Assembly (NCBI RefSeq): GCF_002699205.1
Contig: NZ_PABT01000044.1
Span: 1 to 64,000 of the forward strand
Source: Allomuricauda sp.
GTDB taxonomy: Bacteria; Bacteroidota; Bacteroidia; Flavobacteriales; Flavobacteriaceae
Length of the DNA stretch: 64,000 nucleotides
Direction of reading: 5' to 3'
This document shows positions 7,909 through 17,270 of the stretch, piece by piece (positions within the stretch are counted from its first letter, which is position 1; each line of letters starts with the position of its first letter). A program made the translations under genes and the position numbers. The notes under the pieces were generated by a model, which was not told the DNA's origin, did not search any database, and saw only the letters and a list, made by a program, of their open reading frames with translations.

Positions 7909-8175
7909 TTACTCTTTTAATTCCACTCCTGCTTTTGTGCACAATTCTTTAATTTCAGAAAGTGTTTTTGTGCCACAATTCCTAAAACCACCGATAACCC
8001 GCAACGAAAGATTTCCAATATCTGAAACTTTAAGATTGCTGTACATAATCCAAGAGGCCCGTTCAACCCCAAATGCTTCTGCATTGTTATAGAGCACATT
8101 TTGCGTCCTCAGACTGAGGTTGCAATCCCTTATAAAAGAATCCTTGTCTATTTTTGCCCCATCCTTCATATTCAT
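7909..8175 (-). CDS. Stand-alone RNA polymerase alpha-CTD-like protein
   Basis: 88 residues. CNLSLRTQNVLYNN followed by VSDIGNLSLRVIGGFRNCGTKTLSEIKELCTKAGVEL reproduces the C-terminal domain of the RNA polymerase alpha subunit (LSVRxxNCLKxxxI...DLL...LLxIxNFGKKSLxEI...LGxxL). The N-terminal assembly domain is absent, so this is an orphan CTD of helix-hairpin-helix type. It could bind UP-element DNA or transcription factors and tune host or element promoters; that is inference. It is on the same strand as the surrounding conjugation genes. Confidence 0.75.
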   Translation of the reverse strand: MNMKDGAKIDKDSFIRDCNLSLRTQNVLYNNAEAFGVERASWIMYSNLKVSDIGNLSLRVIGGFRNCGTKTLSEIKELCTKAGVELKE

Positions 8176-8313
8176 ATAAAGTTAAAAAAATATAGGAAGT
8201 ACGACGTGAACATGCAGAAGTTAGCCGTTGGAAGCTTTGAAATTTTAAAGCGTTACATTTAAAAACGTTACATGTCCTTATCGACATTACTTAAACTACT
8301 GGCGGATGCTCTT

Positions 8314-8735
8314 TCAAGACATCCTGTTTAAAGGTGGCAGTTCACCAAATTCTCGGAGGTATGACTTCAGTTTCTCGCTTTCCAGTTCCAGTCCTTGGTC
8401 TGTACCGTGGAGTTCGATATAAAGATGCTCATAAGGGTATTTCTCCTTTAGGGTTTCGGAATCCCTATACCTAGCACCACATTCATGGTTAGAAGATGTG
8501 TCAGCTGGAGCCATGGATTTTTTGAGTTCAATCACTTCATCCAAGAACCTAGTAGCCCGACCAATATACAGCGTCCCCATCGTATCTGTTTTGAGCATTC
8601 GCCGTACTGGTACTATCTCAGTCTTCGGCAACATACAATAAAGTTCATAGGTGCCCCCCCATCACCAAAATCCTTCCTGATTTTTTCCCAATACCTCTTG
8701 TCGGACAGCCTACAGCTTCCACTTTTTATCTTCAT
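8314..8735 (-). pseudogene. GIY-YIG-like protein gene, frame broken at a C7 tract
   Basis: A 106-residue frame (8314-8634) starts abruptly with MLPKTEIVPVRRML and runs through GTLYIGRATRFLDEVI, NHECGARY, an EKYPYEHLYIEL block and FGELPPLNR. These are features of GIY-YIG fold nucleases or their relatives. Upstream, ATG at 8735-8733 opens MKIKSGSCRLSDKRYWEKIR in another frame, up to a seven-base C run at 8654-8660 (G7 in the gene). One extra G, or two fewer, would join the frames as DFGDGG(G)TYELYCMLPKTE, giving about 140 residues. The break may be real decay, slippage-driven phase variation or a sequencing error. The internal ATG at 8634 could still yield the nuclease-like part. The GIY-YIG call itself is moderate. 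Confidence 0.6.
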
Positions 8736-8969
8736 ATACGGTCTGTTTTATCGGGGGAGTGCAAATATATGGTCATCAGTAAAAAACACCTACACGAGTC
8801 AACCAAATTACCTTAAATACAAGAAGGTTATTTTACCCCAATGTAAGATGGCTTTGACCCTTTTGGTGCCTACACAATAACCGATTTCCATATAAGCTAG
8901 GTAAACAGCGACGTACCGATAAAATCGGAGAATTGTTATTTAATAAGCTTTTTGCAATAACATAACCCC

Positions 8970-9797
8970 TTATTTAAACCTAAGGACAACCATTCTCGAT
9001 GTACTCGCTTCAGAAAGGTTGGCCTGAAGCCTTTGGCCTTTGTCCAGATGGAATTTCGGGTACACATATACAAACCTCGCCTTTTGTCCATGCATCACAC
9101 CACTGGGGGAACCATACCTATACAGAGGCAGCAGTTTCAATTCTTGATAGGAAGCCCTCCTACCCCTTCTACCACTGACCTTGAAAAGTTCCAAGTCCCC
9201 AAAATCAAACCTAACACCGGAATGGTTCGCTATCTCAAATTGGACATACACCTCGTCTTCCATATGGTACATATTCTTTACGGCCAAAGAAAGACCTTGG
9301 GACTTTTTCCTAACGCACCTCCGCTCGGGAAGTTGCAGCAATGCTTCGCAGGATTTTTGAAATTTTCTGTCAGCTTTAGTATGGTTGATCAGGGTATCCA
9401 AAACCCGTTTTTTAGATGGTTCTGTCTGTGAAACCTTCTCCCTAACATCCCTTTTTTCGGTCCCGATCCGTTCTTGCAAGGCAATAAATCTATTGGGGTC
9501 TTCAAGTTCCTTGGCATAACGGACCATATAGGAATAGACACTCCCGTCCTCCGTGATTACCAGTAAATTACTATCCTTACCGGGAACAGCCTTTAAAAGT
9601 CCCAGGGTCTGTCCTTTTTCCCGATTATAGGTGAAGGCAAAATTGTCATTGCCCACAATTCCCTGTTTGATATTGGAAGGAAAGAACAGGACCATGTTCA
9701 TGTGATCGTTGGCATAAATGGTGTCCAAGGTTTTGTTGTTGGCGGCTTGGGATGTTACGGCCAGTAGCATCCCCAAGATAATAATTGTATTTTTCAT
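8970..9797 (-). CDS. traN: Conjugative transposon protein TraN (VirB9-like)
   Basis: 275 residues with a Sec signal peptide (MKNTIIILGMLLAVTSQA). The pattern TIYANDHMNMVLFFPSNIKQGIVGNDNFAFTYN, then GLLKAVPGKDSNLLVITEDGSVYSY, is the DUF4138/TraN signature. The C-terminal half (QFEIANHSGVRFDFGDLELF) is a beta domain. TraN is thought to form, with TraM, the outer part of the transfer channel. It is the last gene of the traE-N run, separated from traM by 46 bp. Later genes of the CTnDOT series (traO, traP, traQ) are not seen here. Confidence 0.92.
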   Translation of the reverse strand: MKNTIIILGMLLAVTSQAANNKTLDTIYANDHMNMVLFFPSNIKQGIVGNDNFAFTYNREKGQTLGLLKAVPGKDSNLLVITEDGSVYSYMVRYAKELEDPNRFIALQERIGTEKRDVREKVSQTEPSKKRVLDTLINHTKADRKFQKSCEALLQLPERRCVRKKSQGLSLAVKNMYHMEDEVYVQFEIANHSGVRFDFGDLELFKVSGRRGRRASYQELKLLPLYRYGSPSGVMHGQKARFVYVYPKFHLDKGQRLQANLSEASTSRMVVLRFK

Positions 9798-9843
9798 GAC
9801 GATATATTTTATAAGATCTGGATACCCCGGTTGGAACGAGGAA

Positions 9844-10779
9844 TCAAGGCTTTATTTTTAAAAGGATTTTATAGTTTTTGTTTACGGTGGCCCTTACCTT
9901 TCGGTTGGACCGTTTAAAGATATTTTTCAGGCCCTTGACCTGGGGCACTCCCGGCACATTGATATCGTCCACGACATCATCCATTAGCTCCCTGGACAGT
10001 TCGGCCCTAAAAGAATTTTTGATATACAGGCCTTCCAGTCCATCCCGATAGTCATAGGCCTTTACCTTTACGGGGATATGGTCAATATTCGCTATATCCA
10101 GTAAGACCCGATTGGGCTGAAAGCCCACAATACCGAACACTACGGTGTTCCTAGGGATAGTATCCCCTTGGATAACCAATTCCTCCAGGGTACGAAATTC
10201 CAATCGGTCATTGGCCCTGACCGTTTGTGTCCGATGTACCATAGCCGAAACGACCAAGCCATTCCCATCTTGCACATCGTATTGGGGATCTGAAGCAAAG
10301 AACAGTTGATGGTCCAAGGCCATTTCCGGTAAGGTACGTTTTGTGCCCCCTTTTGGTTCCGGTACATTTTCTTGATTGCTCTTTCTTTTGGGAACATGGA
10401 CCTTCACCTGATTTTCTACAAGTGATTTCCGGTATGTCCCCTGGGTATAATCGATTCTTCCCAATCTGTAGATACTGTCCACGATCTGCGCCTTCTCCTT
10501 ATCGATAAGATCTGGGTCAAAGAGACCCGTGGAATCCAAAAACTTCTCATCATAGATACTGGGGGCATTGGTCGTCTTCACTTCCTTGAGGTCATTGATG
10601 GCCTCCAACTTGGAGGAATATTCCTTTTGTGCCTCTTCCAATTGCGGTACCAAGGGTTGGGCAAGTTGTTTGCCATTATCATCCCCATCGGTCAGGAAGA
10701 CCATGGAATAGACCACCATAAAAATGCTGACCAAACCGATGACAATCCCAAAAACGATTTTCTTTTTATCCAATTTCAT
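9844..10779 (-). CDS. traM: Conjugative transposon protein TraM (VirB10-like)
   Basis: 311 residues. A single membrane anchor near the N-terminus (KKIVFGIVIGLVSIFMVVYSMVF) is followed by a long periplasmic linker rich in Lys, Glu and Asp, then a C-terminal domain (GLVVSAMVHRTQTVRANDRLEFRTLEELVIQGDTIPRNTVVFGIV) of the TraM/VirB10 type. VirB10-like proteins span the periplasm and couple the inner-membrane motor to the outer-membrane pore. The length is somewhat shorter than the roughly 400 residues of Bacteroides TraM, mostly in the linker. Eleven bases separate it from traK. Confidence 0.9.
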   Translation of the reverse strand: MKLDKKKIVFGIVIGLVSIFMVVYSMVFLTDGDDNGKQLAQPLVPQLEEAQKEYSSKLEAINDLKEVKTTNAPSIYDEKFLDSTGLFDPDLIDKEKAQIVDSIYRLGRIDYTQGTYRKSLVENQVKVHVPKRKSNQENVPEPKGGTKRTLPEMALDHQLFFASDPQYDVQDGNGLVVSAMVHRTQTVRANDRLEFRTLEELVIQGDTIPRNTVVFGIVGFQPNRVLLDIANIDHIPVKVKAYDYRDGLEGLYIKNSFRAELSRELMDDVVDDINVPGVPQVKGLKNIFKRSNRKVRATVNKNYKILLKIKP

Positions 10780-10790
10780 GTTGTTATTTT

Positions 10791-11405
10791 TTAATGTTGG
10801 CCATCGAGCTTTCTCAATGAATTCTCGAAATAATTGCTGATCAACAGCCCGTGGGCGTTGTTGGGAAAATTCCGGTCTACCCGAATGAGATTGCCGGAAG
10901 TATTCAGTTCATACTCATCGGTCACAGCCCCACGGTCGATTTCAAAGACCACAACAGCCTTGAACGAGCAGATTCCTTCTTGGATGGTTAGTTCGGAGTC
11001 CACGGAAATGATCTTCTGTACCAATGAATATTGCAGTAGCCGGTTATAGACCCCATCGGCCTTTTTCTGTCGATATACATTGTCCACCGAACTGTCCCCG
11101 AGCCAAAGGGCCTTTTCAATGTTCCTTTCATAATTACTGGCATCGATGCCATAGAAATAGTTGTGGAACAGTTCCAAATGGGCCAGGGCCTCCACTTCAA
11201 GGTTTTCTTTCTGATCGGCCCATTTCAGGGGGATTACCGACCCGTCCGTTCCAATGGCGAACGCCCCTCCCTTGGTCTCTTGGTACATTCTGTACGATAC
11301 CAGACCGGAAATGATCGTGGCAATGGACGATGCGGTGACCACGGCCAGGACCACAAAACGGTTGGCCCTCAGTATCCCATCTATGTTTTTATACATTGTC
11401 TTCAT
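10791..11405 (-). CDS. traK: Conjugative transposon protein TraK (VirB8-like)
   Basis: 204 residues. One N-terminal membrane helix (FVVLAVVTASSIATIISGLVSY) precedes a periplasmic domain of NTF2-like character. EALAHLELFHNYFYGIDASNYERNIEKALWLGD is the most recognisable TraK stretch. It assembles the inner-membrane complex and contacts TraM and TraJ. An alternative start at Met4 is possible. It sits in order between traJ (24 bp) and traM (11 bp). Confidence 0.92.
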   Translation of the reverse strand: MKTMYKNIDGILRANRFVVLAVVTASSIATIISGLVSYRMYQETKGGAFAIGTDGSVIPLKWADQKENLEVEALAHLELFHNYFYGIDASNYERNIEKALWLGDSSVDNVYRQKKADGVYNRLLQYSLVQKIISVDSELTIQEGICSFKAVVVFEIDRGAVTDEYELNTSGNLIRVDRNFPNNAHGLLISNYFENSLRKLDGQH

Positions 11406-11429
11406 ATCATTTGAGTTTTAGGGAGCGCC

Positions 11430-12275
11430 TTAGGCACCGAACAGTTTGAGTGAAAAGGAGGTCGCCCTTCGGTAGAGTTTGAACTTCAAAAAGACGATGA
11501 ACCCAATGGTGCCCAGTTCCACCAAGGGGGCAAAGACCGTACTGCCATAATCCGTCCCAAAGAGGTTGACCCAAAAATCCGTGGTCAGTTCCGTATAAAG
11601 GGCATTGATGAAGATGTTCACCAGGAAAAAGGCGGGCACCAACATATACACAGCCGCATAGAGCTTAAAAAAGGAATAGGCAAGACCCCTGAACTTCTCA
11701 AAGACCGCCAAGCTGATGACCAAGGGAAAAAAGGCCCTCATGATGCCCAAAAGGAAGAACCGTTCCGCCAGAAAAAGCGGATAGATGAACAGGTCCAACA
11801 ACCATAGGAACACACTGATGATAAAGGCCAAGATGCGCATTCCATAAAAAGGACTGACCAGAGCCTCGTACAAGAGGGCCAATCCTTTACTCGCGGCATC
11901 CAGAAGACCAGTATCCTCCTCAATTGAAATATCCTGCAACTGTAATGGTACAAGGTCCGGGGCCGTATTGCGGTATTGGGTCTCTATGCCCACCAAAATG
12001 TTATCAAAGACCCCCAGAACCTGATCCGAGAATATGACCAGAATGACCACGGCAAAGTTCTTGGCCAGTTCCGTTGGGGTCAGTCCCCAAGTATATCCGT
12101 CCCGTTCAGCCACTCTCTCATTGTACTTTTTCATGATGTTGATCAAGAAAAAAAGTATGGCCAAGGCCTTCATGCCTACAATGGTGTACTGGGAAAAATC
12201 ACTTCCTGTGATGGTGTCGTACACCGCGTCCACATACTCCAAACCGATGCTCAATGCAAAACCCGCCATGATCAA
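11430..12275 (-). CDS. traJ: Conjugative transposon protein TraJ (VirB6-like)
   Basis: 281 residues with several hydrophobic segments (for example MKALAILFFLINIM, FAVVILVIFSDQVLGVF, MRILAFIISVFLWLLDLFIYPLFLAERFFLLGIMRAFFPLVISLAVF), consistent with the polytopic VirB6/TraJ inner-membrane channel component. The family is often 300 residues or more, so this copy is short, mainly at the N-terminus. Its start overlaps the traI stop by four bases. Confidence 0.9.
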   Translation of the reverse strand: MIMAGFALSIGLEYVDAVYDTITGSDFSQYTIVGMKALAILFFLINIMKKYNERVAERDGYTWGLTPTELAKNFAVVILVIFSDQVLGVFDNILVGIETQYRNTAPDLVPLQLQDISIEEDTGLLDAASKGLALLYEALVSPFYGMRILAFIISVFLWLLDLFIYPLFLAERFFLLGIMRAFFPLVISLAVFEKFRGLAYSFFKLYAAVYMLVPAFFLVNIFINALYTELTTDFWVNLFGTDYGSTVFAPLVELGTIGFIVFLKFKLYRRATSFSLKLFGA

Positions 12276-12907
12276 TAATTTGTTTTACGATTATTGATGG
12301 CTGCCTGCATTTCCCGAAAGGAAATGATGTCCCGGTACCTTTTGGCCTTCCGCTGGATCTCGCCCACCATTTCCTTGGAGCGCATTTCCTTTTCCTTGAG
12401 CACGGTGGCCCTTTCCGCATCGGTCATTTTCAGAAAGTCACTGGAAAGGATCTGCTCCACAAATTCCAGATCTTCCAAAGAATTCTCGATAATGGCATTG
12501 AAGGATTCCGAAATGCGCTCGACCTCTTCGGGACGGATGTGCGGTGAATTCAGGATTTCCCTGAGATCGTTCCGTACCATATCGAAAAGGCGCTGGTTGT
12601 TCTTTGCCAGTTCACGGACGGCCTTCAATTGTTTGATGACATCACTGACCTTTTCGATGCGCTCCTTTTGTTCCCGTAAAAATTCCACGGTCTTCAAGAG
12701 TTCGGAGGTCTGTTTGGCCGATTCAATGATCTGTTTGCCCAAGGTGATGAAGTTGGTATTGTCGTACACCGGCATCCCCTGACAGGCAGCGCCTGCAGGC
12801 ATTAAAATGGCCAAGGTCAGGGCAATGCCCAATGTTCTGATGTTTGATTTACTCACAAAATGTCCAATTGCTTTTTCGTGTTCGTGATTTTTCTTTGAAA
12901 AGTTCAT
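12272..12907 (-). CDS. traI: TraI-like conjugal transfer protein (DUF4141, VirB5-like)
   Basis: 211 residues. The hydrophobic segment IRTLGIALTLAILMPAGAACQG is a signal peptide placed after an unusually long charged N-terminus, so the true start may be internal. The mature part is almost fully helical and coiled-coil-like (KQIIESAKQTSELLKTVEFLREQKERIEKVSDVIKQL), as in DUF4141 proteins. It probably acts as a minor pilus or periplasmic component. It overlaps both traG and traJ by four bases, so it is translationally coupled. Bacteroides elements often have traH here; none is seen. Confidence 0.8.
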   Translation of the reverse strand: MNFSKKNHEHEKAIGHFVSKSNIRTLGIALTLAILMPAGAACQGMPVYDNTNFITLGKQIIESAKQTSELLKTVEFLREQKERIEKVSDVIKQLKAVRELAKNNQRLFDMVRNDLREILNSPHIRPEEVERISESFNAIIENSLEDLEFVEQILSSDFLKMTDAERATVLKEKEMRSKEMVGEIQRKAKRYRDIISFREMQAAINNRKTNY

Positions 12908-15321
12908 GATGTTATTGATTTTTGATGAATGAATTTTTTTATGGCCGTTTCCATACAGCCAGTTTCCTTATAGAGTTCCATTATGGTCTTGTTGTCGGGG
13001 CCATCGGTCAGATAGGCGGCATATACTTCCGGGGGAACTTCCAACCTGAAAATGTTGCTTTCCTTCCCGATCTTTATGAAGATTTCGGTGTATTTGTGCT
13101 TTCCCGAGAGATTGTTCCTAATGGATCTCAGTTGGTCAAGGTCATGGGAGGAAAGGTGGAGCCTTTCTTTCAATGCACCATAGCCCTTTTCGTTCCGAAG
13201 ACTATAGATGACCTGCGTGTTCTCCAAGATACTGGCAGAGGTCGGGTTCTGGGGCAGTTGGTTGATGGACTGGAGGATGATGCCAATGGCCCCTTCCTGT
13301 TTTCGAATGGCCTGATAATAAAACTCCACACTCTCCAGAACGTTATCGAACTTGAGCTGTTTGGCGAACTCATCAAAGAGGATGATGCCCCGCTCGTCCC
13401 TGTTCTTCCAAATGGTTCGCTGTATGGCCGTTTTAATGAGCTTGAGCATAACGGAGAGGATTTCCTTGTTGTCCCTCACCTCATCAAGTTCAAACACAAT
13501 GAGTCGTTTGTCCTCAATTCGATAGGACTGGTCCTCGGTGGTCCCGAACAGAAAACTGTAGAGCCCATCCCCGACATATTCCGAAATAATATGCAGAAAT
13601 CCTTGGATCTTGAAATATTCCGGATGGATCTGCAATCGGGAAAGCAGGTCTTTTTTATGCTTGCTGACAAATTGGTAGAAACTGTCCAGAGAATGTGAAA
13701 CGTCACTTTTTTCCCTGTAATAGGCATGCAATATTTTCTTCAGGGCCACCGAGGATTCTTTTTTGGGTTTTGTTCCCATTCCCATGAGTTCGAAAAGGAA
13801 AATGGAAAGATCCTCCAAGCGTTCAGGGGTCACATCATCATTGTCTGTTATGTAAAAAGGGTTGATGCCAAGGCTCTTCCCATTTTCATACCGCAGCACG
13901 GTGCACTGCTCGGGATAAAGGCTCGCAAACTTGGTATAGGAACCGCCCAGGTCGATGATGACCAGCCGAACGCCCTGCTCAAAATACTGCCTCAAAATAT
14001 TATTGGCCAAAAAGGACTTCCCCTCTCCTGTTGGGGCAAAAATGGCAAAGTTCCGTGCCTTGATGCGTTTTTTATGTTTATCCCAGACATCCTTCAACAC
14101 CGGAATGTTGAACTCCCGATCGTTGAACACAATTCCCTTTCTGTCCGTTCTGTAATTGGTTGTGTTGACCAACAGGCAAAGGGCATGTTTCAGGTCGGTC
14201 ACATAAAGGTCTTCGTTGGAAAAATTGGGGGCAAAAAAGGGAAAACTGTTCAGGATATAGTTTTTGCGTCCCCTTCCACAAGGGTAATACGGTACCATAT
14301 CCAGTTCCTTGAACTCGGCCTTTATCCTGGAAGTGGTATTCTCCAATTCCCGCTTTTCACCATTCCAATGGATTATATTAAGGTGTCCACGAACAATCCT
14401 TGAACTGTCATCATTATTGACCTGGTCAAGAATATTTTCAATCTTTTTGAGAATGACCTTGTTCTGGGTACCAAAATTGGAGCTCTTCTTCAACTCCTCG
14501 CCTTTCTTCTCCAATTGCCTTCTCCATTGGTGCTTGTCATCCAAATAAATAATTTGGTTCACTATATGGTTTTCCTTTAAGGAAAGCCCCAGACCATCGA
14601 TGAACCCCTGATGAAATCTGAAATCATCCGAGGTGAAATGTTCATTGACCTTACTGGTCTGTACGCTGTCCCCAAAGCAGGACTCACTGTTGATGGCCAG
14701 TACGTCAAAGTGGTTGTTCCCGATGGTCACATTAGGGCCATCCAGGACTATGTCGGTATCACAATCGGAGTTGTGACCATTGAACTGCTCCTTGGTCAAG
14801 GCCATGATTTCATCAGATACCATAGGTTCCAAGCTGATTTTTGCTCCATTGTTGATATAGTTCACGGAATCAGTCACCGAGGCCAAAAAACGTTTTATGG
14901 TATCATCCAGTTCCTTGGGCAACCCTTTAGGTGTCTTTCTAAAGGGGTTGACGTATTTGGGATTATTGAAACCCTTGTTTTTGGGACAGGTAAAGAACAA
15001 ATAGCTCTGGTGCTCCATATATTCCCTTCCCTTGAAATAATCATGGGTCGTTTTGGACAAAAATGTACCATTGGGCAGATATTCCGAAGTGAAGGATGAT
15101 TTAAGGTAAATGTCCTGTTTGTGGACCACAGTCCCGACAGGAAGGGATTTAAGGGCCTGGAACCAATTGCTGTGCAACCCCTCAAAATCCGTTTCGGAAA
15201 GGGAGTGGATCTCAGGGAGCAAAACCTTGTAACAGGCCAACACATTGCCATTGTTGGCAAAGATGATATTATCCTGAATGTCCAAAATGGGATGATGGGA
15301 TGCGATGTTAATTTTCGACAT
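12904..15321 (-). CDS. traG: Conjugation ATPase TraG (VirB4-like)
   Basis: 805 residues. The Walker A motif FAPTGEGKSFL lies at about residues 427-436, and GIILFDEFAKQLKF supplies Walker B with DE. An RNNLSGKHKYTE segment, TQVIYSLRNEKGYG and the N-terminal VirB4 domain (residues 1 to about 400) fit the family, as does the length. It powers assembly of the transfer apparatus at the inner membrane. The end of traF overlaps the start of this gene by 14 bp. Confidence 0.94.
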   Translation of the reverse strand: MSKINIASHHPILDIQDNIIFANNGNVLACYKVLLPEIHSLSETDFEGLHSNWFQALKSLPVGTVVHKQDIYLKSSFTSEYLPNGTFLSKTTHDYFKGREYMEHQSYLFFTCPKNKGFNNPKYVNPFRKTPKGLPKELDDTIKRFLASVTDSVNYINNGAKISLEPMVSDEIMALTKEQFNGHNSDCDTDIVLDGPNVTIGNNHFDVLAINSESCFGDSVQTSKVNEHFTSDDFRFHQGFIDGLGLSLKENHIVNQIIYLDDKHQWRRQLEKKGEELKKSSNFGTQNKVILKKIENILDQVNNDDSSRIVRGHLNIIHWNGEKRELENTTSRIKAEFKELDMVPYYPCGRGRKNYILNSFPFFAPNFSNEDLYVTDLKHALCLLVNTTNYRTDRKGIVFNDREFNIPVLKDVWDKHKKRIKARNFAIFAPTGEGKSFLANNILRQYFEQGVRLVIIDLGGSYTKFASLYPEQCTVLRYENGKSLGINPFYITDNDDVTPERLEDLSIFLFELMGMGTKPKKESSVALKKILHAYYREKSDVSHSLDSFYQFVSKHKKDLLSRLQIHPEYFKIQGFLHIISEYVGDGLYSFLFGTTEDQSYRIEDKRLIVFELDEVRDNKEILSVMLKLIKTAIQRTIWKNRDERGIILFDEFAKQLKFDNVLESVEFYYQAIRKQEGAIGIILQSINQLPQNPTSASILENTQVIYSLRNEKGYGALKERLHLSSHDLDQLRSIRNNLSGKHKYTEIFIKIGKESNIFRLEVPPEVYAAYLTDGPDNKTIMELYKETGCMETAIKKFIHQKSITS

Positions 15322-15592
15322 GGTTCAATAGATTGTCCTGTTTATTGCTGATACAGTCTGGAAAGACCTTGTTGAAGTCCAAAAGGTGCTTGTTTGATGC
15401 CATCTTGGTCAGGCCTACATACCAACACAGGTTCCATCCCATGGCCAGAACAATGACCATAAGGCTAAAGGAAAAGATGATGATGAGCAGGGATGCCAGG
15501 ATGGAGAGTATCAAAAGGGCAAAGAGGGATATGGGAAGCCCCCATATCCTCGCCCCTTTTCGGATGTCCTTATATATCTTGTACTTTCTCAT
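15308..15592 (-). CDS. traF: Conjugative transposon protein TraF (VirB3-like)
   Basis: 94 residues from MRKYKIYKDIRKGARIWGLP; a longer frame reaching 15739 would overlap traE and lacks family sense. Two membrane helices (ISLFALLILSILASLLIIIF and SLMVIVLAMGWNLCWYVGL) with short basic ends match VirB3/TraF. The gene lies 22 bp after traE and overlaps traG by 14 bp. Confidence 0.88.
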   Translation of the reverse strand: MRKYKIYKDIRKGARIWGLPISLFALLILSILASLLIIIFSFSLMVIVLAMGWNLCWYVGLTKMASNKHLLDFNKVFPDCISNKQDNLLNHVEN

Positions 15593-15614
15593 TGAAGATG
15601 TGATAGATATTACT

Positions 15615-15902
15615 TTAAACCACGATTCCAATGAGATAGGTAAAGATGCCGACAACGGCCCCGGCAATGAGTACGAACACCAATACCCGAGTGATGCCTT
15701 TTTTGAGATCTGCGTTCTCACCAAAAAAGTGGCCCGCATTGAAAAGGAAGCCCACTAAAAAGATGACTCCCAAAAGCAGGGGAAAAATGGTTCGGATGGT
15801 ATCCGAGATGTCGTTGACTGAATCCTCGATGCCCCCGATCTGTGCAAAAGCAGGGATGCCCGTAAGGAGCATTGCCCAAATGAATACAACTGTTTTTTTC
15901 AT
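15615..15902 (-). CDS. traE: Conjugative transposon protein TraE (VirB2-like pilin)
   Basis: 95 residues with signal peptide MKKTVVFIWAMLLTGIPAFA and two membrane segments (IFPLLLGVIFLVGFLFNAGHFF and VLVFVLIAGAVVGIFTYLIG), the architecture of VirB2/TraE pilins. It is the first gene of the tra run, and its promoter must lie in the 186-bp divergent region shared with the amidase gene. traA-traD homologues are not found upstream. Confidence 0.88.
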   Translation of the reverse strand: MKKTVVFIWAMLLTGIPAFAQIGGIEDSVNDISDTIRTIFPLLLGVIFLVGFLFNAGHFFGENADLKKGITRVLVFVLIAGAVVGIFTYLIGIVV

Positions 15903-16088
15903 GATTTTTCGTTTTACGGCTGATTGAGCCTATTGATGAATAAACTTTTTCGAAAAGTATCGGGAACCCGTGGAAAGGGTGGGAAAACCCTAAAAATTAA
16001 CGGACAACAGCGTTAAATTTTGAGGAATCAAGACTGTTTTATGGAAACCGTTAAAGATTGCACAATGAATCTTTAAATATGAAATGAT

Positions 16089-16712
16089 ATGGAACAAACA
16101 AAGACCATATTCCTGTTGTGCCTGTTTTCAGTTTTTATCACGGTATGCGGACAGGAAAAACAAATCATCATTGTAGACCCAGGACATGGAGGAACTGATA
16201 GTGGGGCGGTTGGGATAAATGGTCTAAGGGAAAAAGACTTGACCTTAAAGATTGCACAAGCCATTGTACATTATAATAGGATATTGTTGGACCATCGTTA
16301 CGATATTTACTTGACCCGATATAGGGACACCTTGATCTCATTGGGACATCGCACAAAACTAGCTAAGGTATTGAATCCCAAAATCTTTGTCTCCCTACAC
16401 TGTAACCATGCCAATAACTCCAAGGCCATGGGACTTGAAATATATGTGTTCAATGGCTCGATCCCAGAACAGAGTCTGTCCATGACTAGAATTATGGATA
16501 GCTACCTGCAGGAACAATTGGGCTATCGAAGCCGTGGGGTGAAACGGGCTAACTTTCAAGTACTTCGGGACAACAGGGAGGTGTGCCCGGCCCTGTTGTT
16601 GGAACTGGGCTTTTTGTCCAATACGGATGAGGCAGCACACTTGGAAGAAGACGGCAAAATCAAGGCTCTGGGGTTGGCCATAGTAATGGGAATCCAAAAT
16701 ATACTGAAATGA
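16089..16712 (+). CDS. N-acetylmuramoyl-L-alanine amidase (Amidase_3)
   Basis: 207 residues with signal peptide MEQTKTIFLLCLFSVFITVCG. IIVDPGHGGTDSGAVGINGLREKDLTL contains the zinc His of DPGHGG and the Glu of REKD. SLHCNHANNSKAMGLEIYVF supplies the SLHxNxA motif, and LLLELGFLSNTDE the catalytic Glu region. It cleaves peptide stems from peptidoglycan in the periplasm. Standing divergent to traE, it probably opens the cell wall for assembly of the transfer channel, the job of lytic enzymes in other conjugation systems. Confidence 0.92.
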   Translation: MEQTKTIFLLCLFSVFITVCGQEKQIIIVDPGHGGTDSGAVGINGLREKDLTLKIAQAIVHYNRILLDHRYDIYLTRYRDTLISLGHRTKLAKVLNPKIFVSLHCNHANNSKAMGLEIYVFNGSIPEQSLSMTRIMDSYLQEQLGYRSRGVKRANFQVLRDNREVCPALLLELGFLSNTDEAAHLEEDGKIKALGLAIVMGIQNILK

Positions 16713-17270
16713 AAACACTAGGGATACACTTGTACATCGCAATCCGTAAAATTGTGACCATAATAGGCAAGGAATTAAGAAAAGCCTTTACGGACAAATC
16801 CAATACATAAACCTTACCTATTGGATGTGCCCAGATGACCTGATACATTTTGTTTACCACATGATCTAACCAAACCAAGTGATAGCTATTGTGCGGCAGC
16901 TATGGCAAATATCAAACCAATACATCAATCGGTCATGTTATTTTAAGGGGGGACACACTTTCATTTGATTCTTATGTATAAAGTACTTTGAAAAAAGTCC
17001 CTAAAAGTAGGGTTTGATTTATTTCTGTACGCAATTTATAAATCGCCTAAACAATGAATTGTCGGTTTGGCAATTTAAGGCGACTTTAGAAACCGGAAGC
17101 GCCTTGTACAATTGCAGTAAAGCAAACAAAAAGGCGTCGCATCAAACAAAACCAATATCCCAAATATAATTTGAAGGGCTGTTCCGCAATGATAAAAAAT
17201 ATCACAATGTATCGGGGAACTTATACCTGCGACATAAAAAAGAAATAAGGACCCATCAACTTTAAAGACC
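16713..17270. other. Intergenic region without a recognised gene
   Basis: 558 bp. It contains a small hairpin CCCTA/TAGGG (16999-17012) and a pair TCGCCT/AGGCGA (about 17042-17084). GCAATTTATAAATCGC at 17031-17046 resembles the four-copy palindrome found elsewhere in the window but lacks the fixed-distance promoter box. The last 100 bp probably hold the promoter of the following lipoprotein gene. No small ORF here looked convincing. Confidence 0.45.

Noticed and set aside
17031..17046. GCAATTTATAAATCGC, resembling the four-copy palindrome, upstream of the 421-aa lipoprotein
   Set aside because: No TAG(T/A)TT box at 51 bp in either direction (the nearest TAG is at 56 bp), and two mismatches in the palindrome.
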